Assembly: GCF_000701465.1 (NCBI RefSeq) | Contig: NZ_JNIY01000003.1 | Span: 1-64,000 of the forward strand | DNA: 64,000 nucleotides | DNA from: Paraoerskovia marina DSM 21750 | GTDB taxonomy: Bacteria > Actinomycetota > Actinomycetes > Actinomycetales > Cellulomonadaceae | Direction of reading: 5' to 3' | Shown here: positions 51,002-58,799 of the stretch, one piece after another | How the letters are laid out: the number at the start of each line of letters is the position of its first letter | How positions within the stretch are numbered: position 1 is the stretch's first letter | The notes under the pieces: model-generated | Seen by the model: the letters and a program-made list of their open reading frames with translations, nothing else | The model's database searches: none | What the model was told of the DNA's origin: nothing | Made by a program: the position numbers and the translations under genes

Positions 51002-52713
51002 CGACAGTCGCGACGCACGTGGTGACGGCGCTCGCCGACCATGGGGTGCGGCAGATCTGGGGAGTCGTGGGCGACGCGCTGAACCCCTTCACCGATGCGA
51101 TCCGTGAGGACGAGCGCGTCGAGTGGATCGGGGTGCGGCACGAGGAGGCGGCCGCGTTCGCGGTCAGCGCGCAGTCGCAGCTCACCGGGACGATCGGTGT
51201 CTGCATGGGCACGGTCGGCCCCGGGTCGATCCACCTGCTGAACGGTCTCTACGACGCGAAGAAGTCGCACGCCCCAGTCCTCGCGATCTGTGGGCAGGTG
51301 CCCAGTCAGGAGATCGGGACCGACTTCTTCCAGGAGGTCGACAACGACGCGCTGTTCTCCGACGTCGCGGTCTGGTCCGGGACGATGACCTCGCCCGAGC
51401 AGCTCCCGCACCTGCTGGAGCAGGCTGTGAATGCCGCGTACAGCGGCCGCGGGGTCGCCGTGCTGACCGTCCCGGGTGACGTCGGCGGGCTGACGACAGA
51501 TGCAACAGCGACGCGGTTCGCACCGCCGTCGGCGCTCGCGGCCGCGCCGGAGGAGCAGATCAGCCGTGCCGCCGACGTGTTGAACGAGGCCGAGAAGATC
51601 ACCCTCCTCGTCGGCTGCGGGGCCCGCGACGCCCGCGACCAGGTCGTCGCGCTCGCCGACACCCTCGCGTCGCCGGCCGTCGTCACGCTCAAGGCCAAGG
51701 AGGGCCTGGAGGCGGACAACCCGTACGCCGTCGGACAGTCGGGACTGATCGGCAATCCGGCTGCCGCCCACGCGATGGACTCTTGCGACGTCCGCGTCAT
51801 GGTCGGGACCGACTTCCCGTACCGCGACTGGTACCCGACGGGCAAGACCGTGGTCCAGCTCGACGTCCGCGCCGAGCACGTCGGGCGCCGCACCCAGGTC
51901 GACCACGCCCTCGTCGGGGATGCCGGCCGGACCCTCGACGCGCTCCTACCGCGACTTCATCGCCACGAGGACCGCGGGCACCTGGAGCATGCGGTCGACG
52001 AGTACGCGTCCTGGATGAACCGCCAGCAAAGACTCCTCGATCCGCACCACGACCAGACGCTTCTCGGCAAGGTCCGCGCCGTCTTCGACAACCCCGACGA
52101 CCGCATTCGCCCGGAGGCCGTCGCTGCGGCGGTGGACCTTGCGGCGCCGGCGGACGCGATCTTCACCAGCGACACCGGTATGTCGACGACGTGGCTCGCC
52201 CGGTACGTCGAGATGCGCGGCACGCGACGTCTGGTCGGCTCGTACAACCTGGGGTCGATGGCGAACGCGATGCCGATGGCGCTCGGTGCCCAGGCTCTGG
52301 ACCGGGACCGGACGGTCGTCGCGTTCGCCGGCGACGGTGGCCTGATGATGCTCCTCGGGGATCTGCGGACCGCCGTCACCTACCGGCTCCCGGTCGTCGT
52401 CGTGGTCTTCGACAACTCGAGCCTGGGGATGGTGAGGCTCGAGCAGGAGCAGGGTGGGCTGCCACGGTTCGGGACAGGCCTGGACAACCCTGATCTCGCC
52501 GCCGTCGCCTCGGCCCTCGGTCTCACGGCGCGCCGGGTGACGGACCCGGCCACGCTGACCGACGACGTCGCGTGGGCGTTCGACCAGGACGTGCCGGTCC
52601 TGCTCGACATCGTCACGAACCCCGACGAGATCTCCGTCCCCCCGAAGCCGACCCTCTCTCAGGGGTGGGGGTTCGCCATCGCGAAGTCGAAGGAGATCCT
52701 GGAGAGCCACTAG
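50998..52713 (+). CDS. Thiamine-diphosphate-dependent pyruvate dehydrogenase/oxidase (PoxB-like), 571 aa
   Basis: The three-domain TPP enzyme layout is visible: an N-terminal domain with WGVVGDALNPFTDAI and the catalytic Glu in RHEEAAAFA, a central domain with VGCGAR, and the TPP motif GDGGLMMLLGDLRTAVTYRLPVVVVVFDN. Similarity to PoxB suggests pyruvate decarboxylation to acetate and CO2, passing electrons to FAD and the quinone pool. Acetolactate synthase is the main alternative, but no small subunit is nearby. It is coupled by ATGA to the GltB-like gene. Confidence 0.82.
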   Translation: MTTVATHVVTALADHGVRQIWGVVGDALNPFTDAIREDERVEWIGVRHEEAAAFAVSAQSQLTGTIGVCMGTVGPGSIHLLNGLYDAKKSHAPVLAICGQVPSQEIGTDFFQEVDNDALFSDVAVWSGTMTSPEQLPHLLEQAVNAAYSGRGVAVLTVPGDVGGLTTDATATRFAPPSALAAAPEEQISRAADVLNEAEKITLLVGCGARDARDQVVALADTLASPAVVTLKAKEGLEADNPYAVGQSGLIGNPAAAHAMDSCDVRVMVGTDFPYRDWYPTGKTVVQLDVRAEHVGRRTQVDHALVGDAGRTLDALLPRLHRHEDRGHLEHAVDEYASWMNRQQRLLDPHHDQTLLGKVRAVFDNPDDRIRPEAVAAAVDLAAPADAIFTSDTGMSTTWLARYVEMRGTRRLVGSYNLGSMANAMPMALGAQALDRDRTVVAFAGDGGLMMLLGDLRTAVTYRLPVVVVVFDNSSLGMVRLEQEQGGLPRFGTGLDNPDLAAVASALGLTARRVTDPATLTDDVAWAFDQDVPVLLDIVTNPDEISVPPKPTLSQGWGFAIAKSKEILESH

Positions 52714-52753
52714 GTGGGACCGGGTCCCGGGGCACGGACCCACCCGCGACGGT

Positions 52754-54709
52754 CTACCCGAAGGTGAACGTGTAGACCGTCGCGCCGGCCGGGACCTCGA
52801 GCTCGACGACTCCCTCGCTCGCTCCGTCGCCGCGCAGGACGTCGTAGAGGGTCGGATTGCCCGAGACGTCGATCTCGCGCGTGGTCGTCTCGCCGTCGGA
52901 CGTGACCTGCGCCGTGACGGTGCCCTCCCCGCCCAGGACGGCGAACACGTTCGTGGACCGGTAGGCCAGGCGCACGCGGGCGTCGTCGGACACCGCCGTC
53001 GCGCCCTGGAAGTCGACGTCCCACGTCCCGCCGAGGGAGAACGTGTCCTGCGGCTGGTCGGCCGTGAGCTCGTAGTCCACCTCGCCGTTGTCGTAGTCGG
53101 GGCGGCCCGAGTAGTTGAACACCTTGTTGAGCGCGAAGTACGTCTCGGGCGTGGTCTCGTCGACGGGGGTGGCGTCGACGACGTCCGTGGCGGGCGGGAG
53201 CTCGACGCCGGGGTTCGCGTCCTGCAGCAGCGTGCGGATGTGCTGCTCGGTGGTCTCGTACCCGCCCTCGCCGAACTTGATGTGGCGGACGGTGCCGTCG
53301 GCGTCGATCAGGTACTCGGCCGGCCAGTAGCGGTTCCGGTACGTCGTCCAGGTCGAGTACGCGTTGTCCTGCGCGATCGGGTAGTCGACCCCGAGGTCCT
53401 TGGCGCCCTCGATGACGTTGCGGGTCTCGCGCTCGAACGCGAACTCCGGCGTGTGGACGCCGATCACCTGGAGCCCGTAGTCCTCGTACCTGTCGTACCA
53501 GGCGGCGACGTTGGGGATGGCGCGCTGGCAGTTGATGCAGGAGTACGTCCAGAAGTCGAGGAGCACGACGTCGCCCCGCAGGTCCTCGAGCGCGACGGGA
53601 GAGTTGTCCGGGGTGTTGAGCCACTGGGTGATGCCCGAGAGCTCCGGTGCGGTCCCGCAGTCCTCGAGCTCCGTCGCCCCGTTGGTGCAGTTGGCGAGCT
53701 CGCGGTTCTCGTCCGTGACGATGCCGCCGAGGTCCAGGGCCTCGCGGACCTGCTCGTTGTCGTCCACCTGCTGCTGGAGCGCGCCGGTGTAGTCGGGCAG
53801 TGCCCGCTGGAGCTGTGCCGGGAGGTCGAGCGCCAGGGCGCCCGCGAGGGCGATCATCACGACACCACCCGTGATCCGGATGCCGCGCTGGTGGCGACGG
53901 AAGCTCTTGACCCGCTCGGCGACGCGGCGGCCGGCGAGCGCGAAGATCAGCAGCGGGATCGCGGCGCCGACGGCGAAGCTGAGCGTGAGGGCGACGGTGC
54001 CGGGGCCGATGTTGCCCGTCGCGCCCGCCACCGTGATCGCCGCCAGCACCGGGCCGGCGCACGGCACGTAGAGCACCCCGAGCCCGAGGCCGAGCAGGAA
54101 CGCCCCGCGGTCCGGGTTCGAGCGGCCGCTCGCCCGACGTGAACCGAGGGCCGCGATCTTCTGGAACGGCTTCTCAAGGATCTCCTCGAAGCGCGGCACG
54201 ATCATGCCGACACCGATGGCCGTCAGCAGCGCGATGCCGATCCACCGCAGCAGGTCCTGCGGTAGCCCGAGCGCCGTCAGGAGCAGCGAGCCGAGCAGCG
54301 TGAAGACGCTGAAGCTCAGCACCAGGCCGAGGATCACGAGGTAGGGGCGCCAGGAACGGCGCGTGGTCTCGGCGGTCGAGCTCGTCGAGACCCGGTCAGT
54401 GGTCTCGACAGGCTCGACCATCGAGCTGGCGGTCGAGCTCGTCGAGACCCGTCCGGTGGTCTCGACAGGCTCGACCAGCGTGGTCGTCGAGCCTGTCGAG
54501 ACGCGCCCGGTCACGACCTTGCCGCCGGCTCCGATCCGCACGGCGGTGGGTGCCCCGGTGAAGGGGTTCTTCTCGGCGGGGGCGTCGCCGTCGGGTCGCG
54601 CCCCCTGGACGCCTCCCGCGAAGAAGATCACGGGCAGCATCGGCAGGATGCACGGCGAGATCCCGGTGATGAGGCCGCCCAGCAGGCCGATGACGATGAG
54701 GGTTTCCAT
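52754..54709 (-). CDS. dipZ: Cytochrome c biogenesis/thiol-disulfide protein DipZ, 651 aa
   Basis: The N-terminal half is a CcdA-type membrane domain with cysteines in GISPCILPMLP (Cys20) and YVPCAGPVL (Cys217). The C-terminal half is outside and contains a thioredoxin fold with CINC at 391-394 in FWTYSCINCQRAIPN, then a beta-rich end domain. This is the DipZ design known from mycobacteria, where dipZ lies between mpt83 and mpt70 and belongs to the SigK regulon. Residues 69-116, in the loop after the first helix, are REP-derived (VSTGSTTTLVEPVETT). It lies 40 bases after the unknown gene. Confidence 0.9.
   Translation of the reverse strand: METLIVIGLLGGLITGISPCILPMLPVIFFAGGVQGARPDGDAPAEKNPFTGAPTAVRIGAGGKVVTGRVSTGSTTTLVEPVETTGRVSTSSTASSMVEPVETTDRVSTSSTAETTRRSWRPYLVILGLVLSFSVFTLLGSLLLTALGLPQDLLRWIGIALLTAIGVGMIVPRFEEILEKPFQKIAALGSRRASGRSNPDRGAFLLGLGLGVLYVPCAGPVLAAITVAGATGNIGPGTVALTLSFAVGAAIPLLIFALAGRRVAERVKSFRRHQRGIRITGGVVMIALAGALALDLPAQLQRALPDYTGALQQQVDDNEQVREALDLGGIVTDENRELANCTNGATELEDCGTAPELSGITQWLNTPDNSPVALEDLRGDVVLLDFWTYSCINCQRAIPNVAAWYDRYEDYGLQVIGVHTPEFAFERETRNVIEGAKDLGVDYPIAQDNAYSTWTTYRNRYWPAEYLIDADGTVRHIKFGEGGYETTEQHIRTLLQDANPGVELPPATDVVDATPVDETTPETYFALNKVFNYSGRPDYDNGEVDYELTADQPQDTFSLGGTWDVDFQGATAVSDDARVRLAYRSTNVFAVLGGEGTVTAQVTSDGETTTREIDVSGNPTLYDVLRGDGASEGVVELEVPAGATVYTFTFG
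54374..54502 (-). repeat. In-frame REP-like units inside dipZ
   Basis: Alternating GGTCGAGCxxGTCGAGAC and GTCTCGACAGGCTCGACC cores encode two VEPVETT and three VST(S/G)ST segments. They fall in a loop between membrane helices, away from the catalytic cysteines. Confidence 0.82.
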
Positions 54710-54749
54710 GCCTGGTGTTCGGCACGGCGGGCCCCGCGGATGGGTCCGG

Positions 54750-55379
54750 TCAGTCCGTAGCGGTCGTGACGGTCGTGACGAGCCGCGTGATGCACGGCCG
54801 CGGCGGGCTCGAGCCGAACCCGAAGCGGACCGGGGGCACGACGTCGCGCATCTCGCCCAGGTCCGCGCCGTCCCAGCTCGCGGTGATCGACCGGAGCACG
54901 CGGACGTCTGTCGCACCGTAGATCTCCGTGCGTCCGCCACCGGCACTGCCTCGCGTCCGGACGCCGCGGAGCAGCACCCGCGCGACGGGGTCGGTGACGC
55001 GGGAGAAGGCGGGGGAGGTGGCGAGCGGTGCGGGCACCAGCCGGAGCAGGTGCCCCAGTCCGGTGCGGCCCCCGATGGTCAGGGTCGCGGCCAGCGGCCC
55101 GCCCGCGACGACCAGGTGACCGTCGTGATCGTCGGATGCTGCGGCGTCGGACCGGACGGTCACCGGCGTGTGAACCACCTCGTCGAACGTGTACGTGGAC
55201 GAGACGAACTCCGCGACGTGCACGGGTGCGAGCAAGGTCCGGTGTCCGTCGCCCTGCTCCACCATGGCGTCGGCGAACGCGCCGAACGGCGACTCCCACC
55301 AGTGCCCGAGCACCACGCGGGTGCCCGAGGCCGTCCCGAAGCCGGCGATCTGGCCGACAAACCGGTGCTCCGTCGTCAT
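54750..55379 (-). CDS. Conserved hypothetical protein upstream of dipZ, 209 aa
   Basis: No signal peptide or membrane segment is present. The sequence includes [45 protein letters not shown] and [24 protein letters not shown] recognise this only as a hypothetical found in actinobacteria. It precedes dipZ by 40 bases on the same strand and is divergent from the fasciclin gene, so it belongs physically to the SigK-like cluster. Function unknown. Confidence 0.65.
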   Translation of the reverse strand: MTTEHRFVGQIAGFGTASGTRVVLGHWWESPFGAFADAMVEQGDGHRTLLAPVHVAEFVSSTYTFDEVVHTPVTVRSDAAASDDHDGHLVVAGGPLAATLTIGGRTGLGHLLRLVPAPLATSPAFSRVTDPVARVLLRGVRTRGSAGGGRTEIYGATDVRVLRSITASWDGADLGEMRDVVPPVRFGFGSSPPRPCITRLVTTVTTATD

Positions 55380-55424
55380 GAGTCCGAGTCTGCACCAGCT
55401 CGGGAAAGAAATCTTCGATCCGAC

Positions 55425-55451
55425 CCATCCGGCCCTCGTCGGCCTCCGAAC
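55425..55451 (+). promoter_or_regulatory. Predicted SigK promoter of the fasciclin gene
   Basis: CCATCC (55425-55430) and CCGAAC (55446-55451) match the CCATCC and CCGAAT elements known for mycobacterial SigK. The whole stretch closely resembles the region in front of sigK itself, sharing ACCCATCCGG, GTCGGC and GAACCAT at identical spacing. Start of transcription would be near 55458. Confidence 0.65.
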
Positions 55452-55500
55452 CATCGGTGAAACGCCCCGAAGACCGGGGCGACGACGACAGGAGAGACCG

Positions 55501-56187
55501 ATGAACGTTCGCACCCGTACCGCCGCCGCCGGCTTTGCCACCTTCGCGCTGCTGGGCCTGGCCGCCTGTTCCTCCGACAGCGACAGCACCGCGTCCGAGG
55601 AGACCTCGATGACCGAGGAGGCCTCGCCGTCCGACGAGATGACCGAGGACATGGACGACTCGATGGACGAGGACTCCGGCACCATGGACCCGGCCGCCAA
55701 CCTGGTCGGCGCCGGCTGCGAGGCCTACGCCGAGCAGGTTCCCGACGGCGAGGGGTCGATCACCGGCATGTCGACCGACCCGGTCGCCGTCGCCGCGTCG
55801 AACAACCCGCTGCTGACCACGCTCGTCTCCGCCGTGAGCGGTGAGCTCAACCCCGACGTCAACCTCGTCGACACGCTCAACGGTGGCGAGTTCACCGTGT
55901 TCGCGCCGGTCGACGACGCGTTCGCCGCCGTCGACGCCGAGACGATCGACACCCTCTCGACCGACGCCGACCTGCTGACGTCCGTGCTGACCTACCACGT
56001 CGTCCCGGGCCAGATCCTCCCTGACGACATCGCCGGCGAGCACGAGACCGTCGAGGGTGACACCGTCGAGGTCACCGGCTCCGGCGACGAGCTCATGGTC
56101 GACGACGCCAACGTCATCTGCGGCGGCGTCATGACCCAGAACGCGACCGTGTACCTCGTGGACTCGGTGCTGATGCCGACCATGTGA
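55501..56187 (+). CDS. Fasciclin (FAS1) domain lipoprotein, MPT83/MPB70-like, 228 aa
   Basis: The lipobox LLGLAAC ends the signal peptide. A Met/Asp/Glu/Ser-rich linker follows to about residue 65. The FAS1 domain shows [28 protein letters not shown] and [12 protein letters not shown]. This is the MPT83/MPT70 type, the main SigK-controlled product in mycobacteria. AGGAGAG precedes the ATG. It should be displayed on the cell surface. Its Met-rich linker could be a redox or metal target, which is only a suggestion. Confidence 0.9.
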   Translation: MNVRTRTAAAGFATFALLGLAACSSDSDSTASEETSMTEEASPSDEMTEDMDDSMDEDSGTMDPAANLVGAGCEAYAEQVPDGEGSITGMSTDPVAVAASNNPLLTTLVSAVSGELNPDVNLVDTLNGGEFTVFAPVDDAFAAVDAETIDTLSTDADLLTSVLTYHVVPGQILPDDIAGEHETVEGDTVEVTGSGDELMVDDANVICGGVMTQNATVYLVDSVLMPTM

Positions 56188-56206
56188 CACGTCGTCCGAC
56201 AGACGG

Positions 56207-56250
56207 CCCGGCCGCCGCATTCCCTCCAGGGTGCGGTGGCCGGGCTCTTT
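56207..56250 (+). terminator. Terminator after the fasciclin gene
   Basis: Thirteen-base arms beginning CCCGGCCGCCGCA and TGCGGTGGCCGGG pair with one G-T mismatch over a 12-base loop. CTCTTT follows. It is 20 bases past the stop. Confidence 0.72.
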
Positions 56251-56263
56251 CGTGCGCGGGGAC

Positions 56264-56450
56264 CTACGGGCGGCGGGCCTCCGGCTGCGGGCCCAAGAAG
56301 TACTCGACGAGCTCGAAAACGCTCGCCGGCCCGACGTGCTGCGCCAGGTAGGTCCTGCCGGGACGGAGGACCGCGGCGATCGCGTCCCACCACGGACTCA
56401 CCAGGTGACGGCTCGTGACCAGGTCGAACGCGGCGTCGCCGAAAGGAGCG
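56264..56450 (-). pseudogene. Fragment of a SAM-dependent methyltransferase gene
   Basis: The minus strand encodes PFGDAAFDLVTSRHLVSPWW, DAIAAVLRPGRTYLAQHVGP and ASVFELVEYFLGPQPEARRP before a stop. This matches the middle of class I methyltransferases with the DLV(T/C)SRH...RPGGTY pattern. Both the SAM-binding N-terminus and the C-terminus are absent, and no start codon is available. It lies where a toxin gene would be expected, directly downstream of the HipB-like gene. Confidence 0.62.
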
Positions 56451-56473
56451 GGCCGAGATACACCTCGAACCAG

Positions 56474-56740
56474 TTACGCACGAGCCCGAGCCATGATCGT
56501 CTCGATGGTGTCGCCCTGCTCGTCCGGACTGAGGTCGACGAGAAGCCCGACGTTGTTCAGTGCCGCGAGGACGAGATCGATCCTCGCGGTCGGTGCGCCC
56601 TGCTCGGTGGAGATGAGCCACTGGCGCGAGACACCCGTGGCGTCAGCGAGCTCGGACTGGGTCATCTGTCGTGATCGGCGCGCCTCGCGGAGGAGTGCGC
56701 CCACGTCAACGGCGTTGCGGACGATCAGTAGGACTTCCAT
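56474..56740 (-). CDS. HipB-like XRE-family regulator without HipA, 88 aa
   Basis: The helix-turn-helix VGALLREARRSRQMTQSELADATGVSRQWLISTEQG and the following PTARIDLVLAALNNVGL match the antitoxin HipB. HipB normally forms a complex with the kinase toxin HipA encoded just downstream. Here only a methyltransferase fragment follows, so this is an orphan. ATG 56740 or ATG 56758 may start it. Two inverted repeats lie immediately upstream and are likely its own operators. Confidence 0.78.
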   Translation of the reverse strand: MEVLLIVRNAVDVGALLREARRSRQMTQSELADATGVSRQWLISTEQGAPTARIDLVLAALNNVGLLVDLSPDEQGDTIETIMARARA

Positions 56741-56750
56741 GTCAGCGATC

Positions 56751-56800
56751 GTTGACATTGTTCAGATTGTCAACGCCAAGTGACAATCCGCAGGTTGTCA
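56751..56800 (-). promoter_or_regulatory. Two inverted-repeat operators of the HipB-like gene
   Basis: GTTGACA and TGTCAAC are separated by 10 bases (56751-56774). TGACAA and TTGTCA are separated by 8 bases (56781-56800). They share the TGACA half-site, and a third TGACA follows at 56809. On the minus strand TTGTCA and AACAAT can serve as -35 and -10 with 18 bases between, so the sites overlap the promoter. Confidence 0.58.
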
Positions 56801-56884
56801 GCGATGAGTGACATTCCGTCCGTGCGAGGACCGGCGAACGCCGGAGAATCTCCCGCCGCTCGCGAATCTCGGCAGCCGCGCTCG

Positions 56885-57286
56885 CTAGACCTGCGGCGCG
56901 CTCTCCGGGCGCGGCGGCTCGATCAGGTCCCACGGCGCGCCGTAGAGGTCCTCGAAGATCGCGACCGTGCCGTAGGGCTCGTGTCGCGGTTCCTCACGGA
57001 AGTGCACTCCGGCCGCCACCATCCGGGCGTGCTCGGCGGCGAAGTCGTCGGTGGTGAGGAAGAAGGCGACGTCCTCACCGGCCTGCCAGCCGCAGGGCGA
57101 CCCGTCGGGCGCGAGCGCGAGGACGAAGCCCGTCCCGCCGCCGGGTGGCCCGACGACGAGGCGCCGCCACGCGCCGTCGGGCGAGGTCTCGTCCTGGACG
57201 ACGACGAACCCGAGGGCGTCGGTGAAGAACTTCAGGGCCTCGTCCTGGTCGTGCACGAGGTAGGTCGCGTTCTGCACGGAGATCAC
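56885..57286 (-). CDS. VOC-family (glyoxalase-like) protein, 133 aa
   Basis: The fold is indicated by the starting strand MISVQNATYLVHDQDEALKFFTDALGF, the central GEDVAFFLTTDDF and the end YGTVAIFEDLYGAPWDLIEPP, where the last Glu is the usual metal ligand. VOC proteins include dioxygenases, isomerases and antibiotic-binding proteins, and the substrate is unknown. It lies on the same strand after rskA but is probably a separate unit. Confidence 0.78.
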   Translation of the reverse strand: MISVQNATYLVHDQDEALKFFTDALGFVVVQDETSPDGAWRRLVVGPPGGGTGFVLALAPDGSPCGWQAGEDVAFFLTTDDFAAEHARMVAAGVHFREEPRHEPYGTVAIFEDLYGAPWDLIEPPRPESAPQV

Positions 57287-57319
57287 GGGTCGACGGTATC
57301 CCGGCGACGGGTCGAGGAC

Positions 57320-58165
57320 CTACGTGGCGAGCACGACGATCGGGTCGCTCGTCGGCTGGTCGGAGCCGCCGGCGGGCTCGAGCGTCATCGCGACGACCTG
57401 CCCGGCCGCGGCCTCGACGAACGCGGCGGAGGTGTCGCCCGAGGGGTCCTCGAGCAGGCCCGCCGAGCTGATGTCCTCGCCCGCGACGATCCACAGCTGG
57501 TAGTCGCTGTCCTCGCCCGCCTCAGGCAGACCGGATGCCGTGAAGAGCACGTCGTCACCCGCAACCAGGGCGCTCGCCTCGCCGCCGCCCGTGACAGGGC
57601 TTGTCACGAGCTCGGCGTCGGGGTCGGCGAGCATGTCGGCGATCCGCTCCGTCTGGGCCTCGAGCACCTGCCGCTGCTCGGACTGGTCGACGGCGACGTA
57701 GCTCGGGATCGCGATCGCGACGACCGCAGCGGCAGCTGCGGCCCAGGCGGGGAACCGGCGACGGCGGGCGCGGTCGAGGGGGACGACGTTCGGGTCGTCC
57801 TGGGTCTCGACAGGCTCGACCGGCGTCTCGACGGGCTCGACCGGCGTCTCGACCGGCTCGACCGGCGTCTCGGTGGGCTCGACCGGCGTTTCGGTGGTCG
57901 AGCTTGTCGAGACCACGTCCGGCGTCTCGACGGGCTCGACGTCCGGCACGAGCGACGTCGTCGCGCGCTCGATGACGCTGTCGCGCAGCGCGGCCGGGGG
58001 AGCGGTGTCGACGACGAATGCCGCGACGGTCTCGCGATACTCGTCGAGGGCGCGTCGGGCCTCCGGGTCGGAGTCGAGCAGGCGTTCGACCTGGCGGCGC
58101 TCGAGGTCGTCGACGGCGTCGAGGGCGTAGGCAGGCAGCAGGTCCCAGGCGTCGGTGTCAGCCAC
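57320..58165 (-). CDS. rskA: Anti-sigma-K factor RskA-like, 281 aa
   Basis: The N-terminal anti-sigma domain, WDLLPAYALDAVDDLERRQVERLL, is followed by a cytoplasmic linker, a membrane helix at about 139-159 and an extracytoplasmic RskA domain with ASGLPEAGEDSDYQLWIVAGED and AMTLEPAGGSDQPTSDPIVVL. RskA holds SigK inactive until proteolysis releases it. Residues 76-121 are REP-derived VEPVETP repeats lying between the anti-sigma domain and the membrane. The GTG start overlaps the sigK end by eight bases. Confidence 0.9.
   Translation of the reverse strand: MADTDAWDLLPAYALDAVDDLERRQVERLLDSDPEARRALDEYRETVAAFVVDTAPPAALRDSVIERATTSLVPDVEPVETPDVVSTSSTTETPVEPTETPVEPVETPVEPVETPVEPVETQDDPNVVPLDRARRRRFPAWAAAAAAVVAIAIPSYVAVDQSEQRQVLEAQTERIADMLADPDAELVTSPVTGGGEASALVAGDDVLFTASGLPEAGEDSDYQLWIVAGEDISSAGLLEDPSGDTSAAFVEAAAGQVVAMTLEPAGGSDQPTSDPIVVLAT
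57802..57940 (-). repeat. In-frame REP-like units inside rskA
   Basis: Six or seven cores of the GTCGAGCCxGTCGAGAC type are spaced mostly 21 bp apart, giving seven-residue VEPVETP units, plus one VSTSSTT segment. Confidence 0.82.
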
Positions 58166-58760
58166 GGTTCACCCCCAGGCAGTCGCGCAGTCGGGTGAGT
58201 CCGTCGCGGATGCGGGACTTCACGGTGGGCAGTGCGGCACCGAGCTCGTCGGCGACCTCGCGGTAGCTGCGGTCGCCGTAGTAGGCCCGCACCACGGACT
58301 CGCGCTGCGTCTCGGTCAGCGTGTCCAGGCAGTCACGGACCGCGGACTGCTCGAGGCTCGTCTCCACCTCGTCGGCGACGACGTCGCGCTCGGCGGTCGC
58401 CGCGGTGAGGTCGAGGTCGCGCTGGTCCCGGTTTCGTCGGGACTGCTCGGAGCGCACGCGGTCGATCGCTCGGCGGCGCGTCATCGTGACGGCCCACGTC
58501 CGCGCGGAGGCACGGCTCGCGTCGAAGCGTGCTGCCTGCTGCCACATCTCGACCATCACCTCCTGCATCACCTCGGCCGCGTGGTCCCGGTCCTTCAGCA
58601 CCGCGAGGGCGGCACCGAACACGGTCGGGGACAGCGCGTCGTACACCGGGCCGAAGGCATCGCGATCACCCGCGGCGCACGCCGCGATCGCGACGTCCAC
58701 CGCGTCCGGATCGCTCGTCCTCACGCGTGGCACGGGCCCAGTCTGCCTCAGACTCGACAT
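58158..58760 (-). CDS. sigK: ECF sigma factor SigK-like, 200 aa
   Basis: The sigma-2 region shows FGPVYDALSPTVFGAALAVLKDRDHAAEVMQEVMVEMWQQAARFD and ARTWAVTMTRRRAIDRVRS. The sigma-4 region shows LTETQRESVVRAYYGDRSYREVADELGAALPTVKSRIRDGLTRL. Pairing with rskA, dipZ and a fasciclin gene identifies it as SigK. A SigK-type promoter lies in front, suggesting it activates itself. The ATG follows the -10 by four bases, so the mRNA is probably leaderless. Confidence 0.9.
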   Translation of the reverse strand: MSSLRQTGPVPRVRTSDPDAVDVAIAACAAGDRDAFGPVYDALSPTVFGAALAVLKDRDHAAEVMQEVMVEMWQQAARFDASRASARTWAVTMTRRRAIDRVRSEQSRRNRDQRDLDLTAATAERDVVADEVETSLEQSAVRDCLDTLTETQRESVVRAYYGDRSYREVADELGAALPTVKSRIRDGLTRLRDCLGVNRG

Positions 58761-58765
58761 CTATG

Positions 58766-58792
58766 GTTCGACGCCGACACGGTCCCGGATGG
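58766..58792 (-). promoter_or_regulatory. Predicted autoregulatory SigK promoter of sigK-rskA
   Basis: On the minus strand CCATCC (58792-58787) is followed after 15 bases by TCGAAC (58771-58766) and then CATAG and the ATG. The arrangement matches the promoter at 55425-55451 in spacing and in several flanking bases. Confidence 0.65.
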
Positions 58793-58799
58793 GTGGCCG

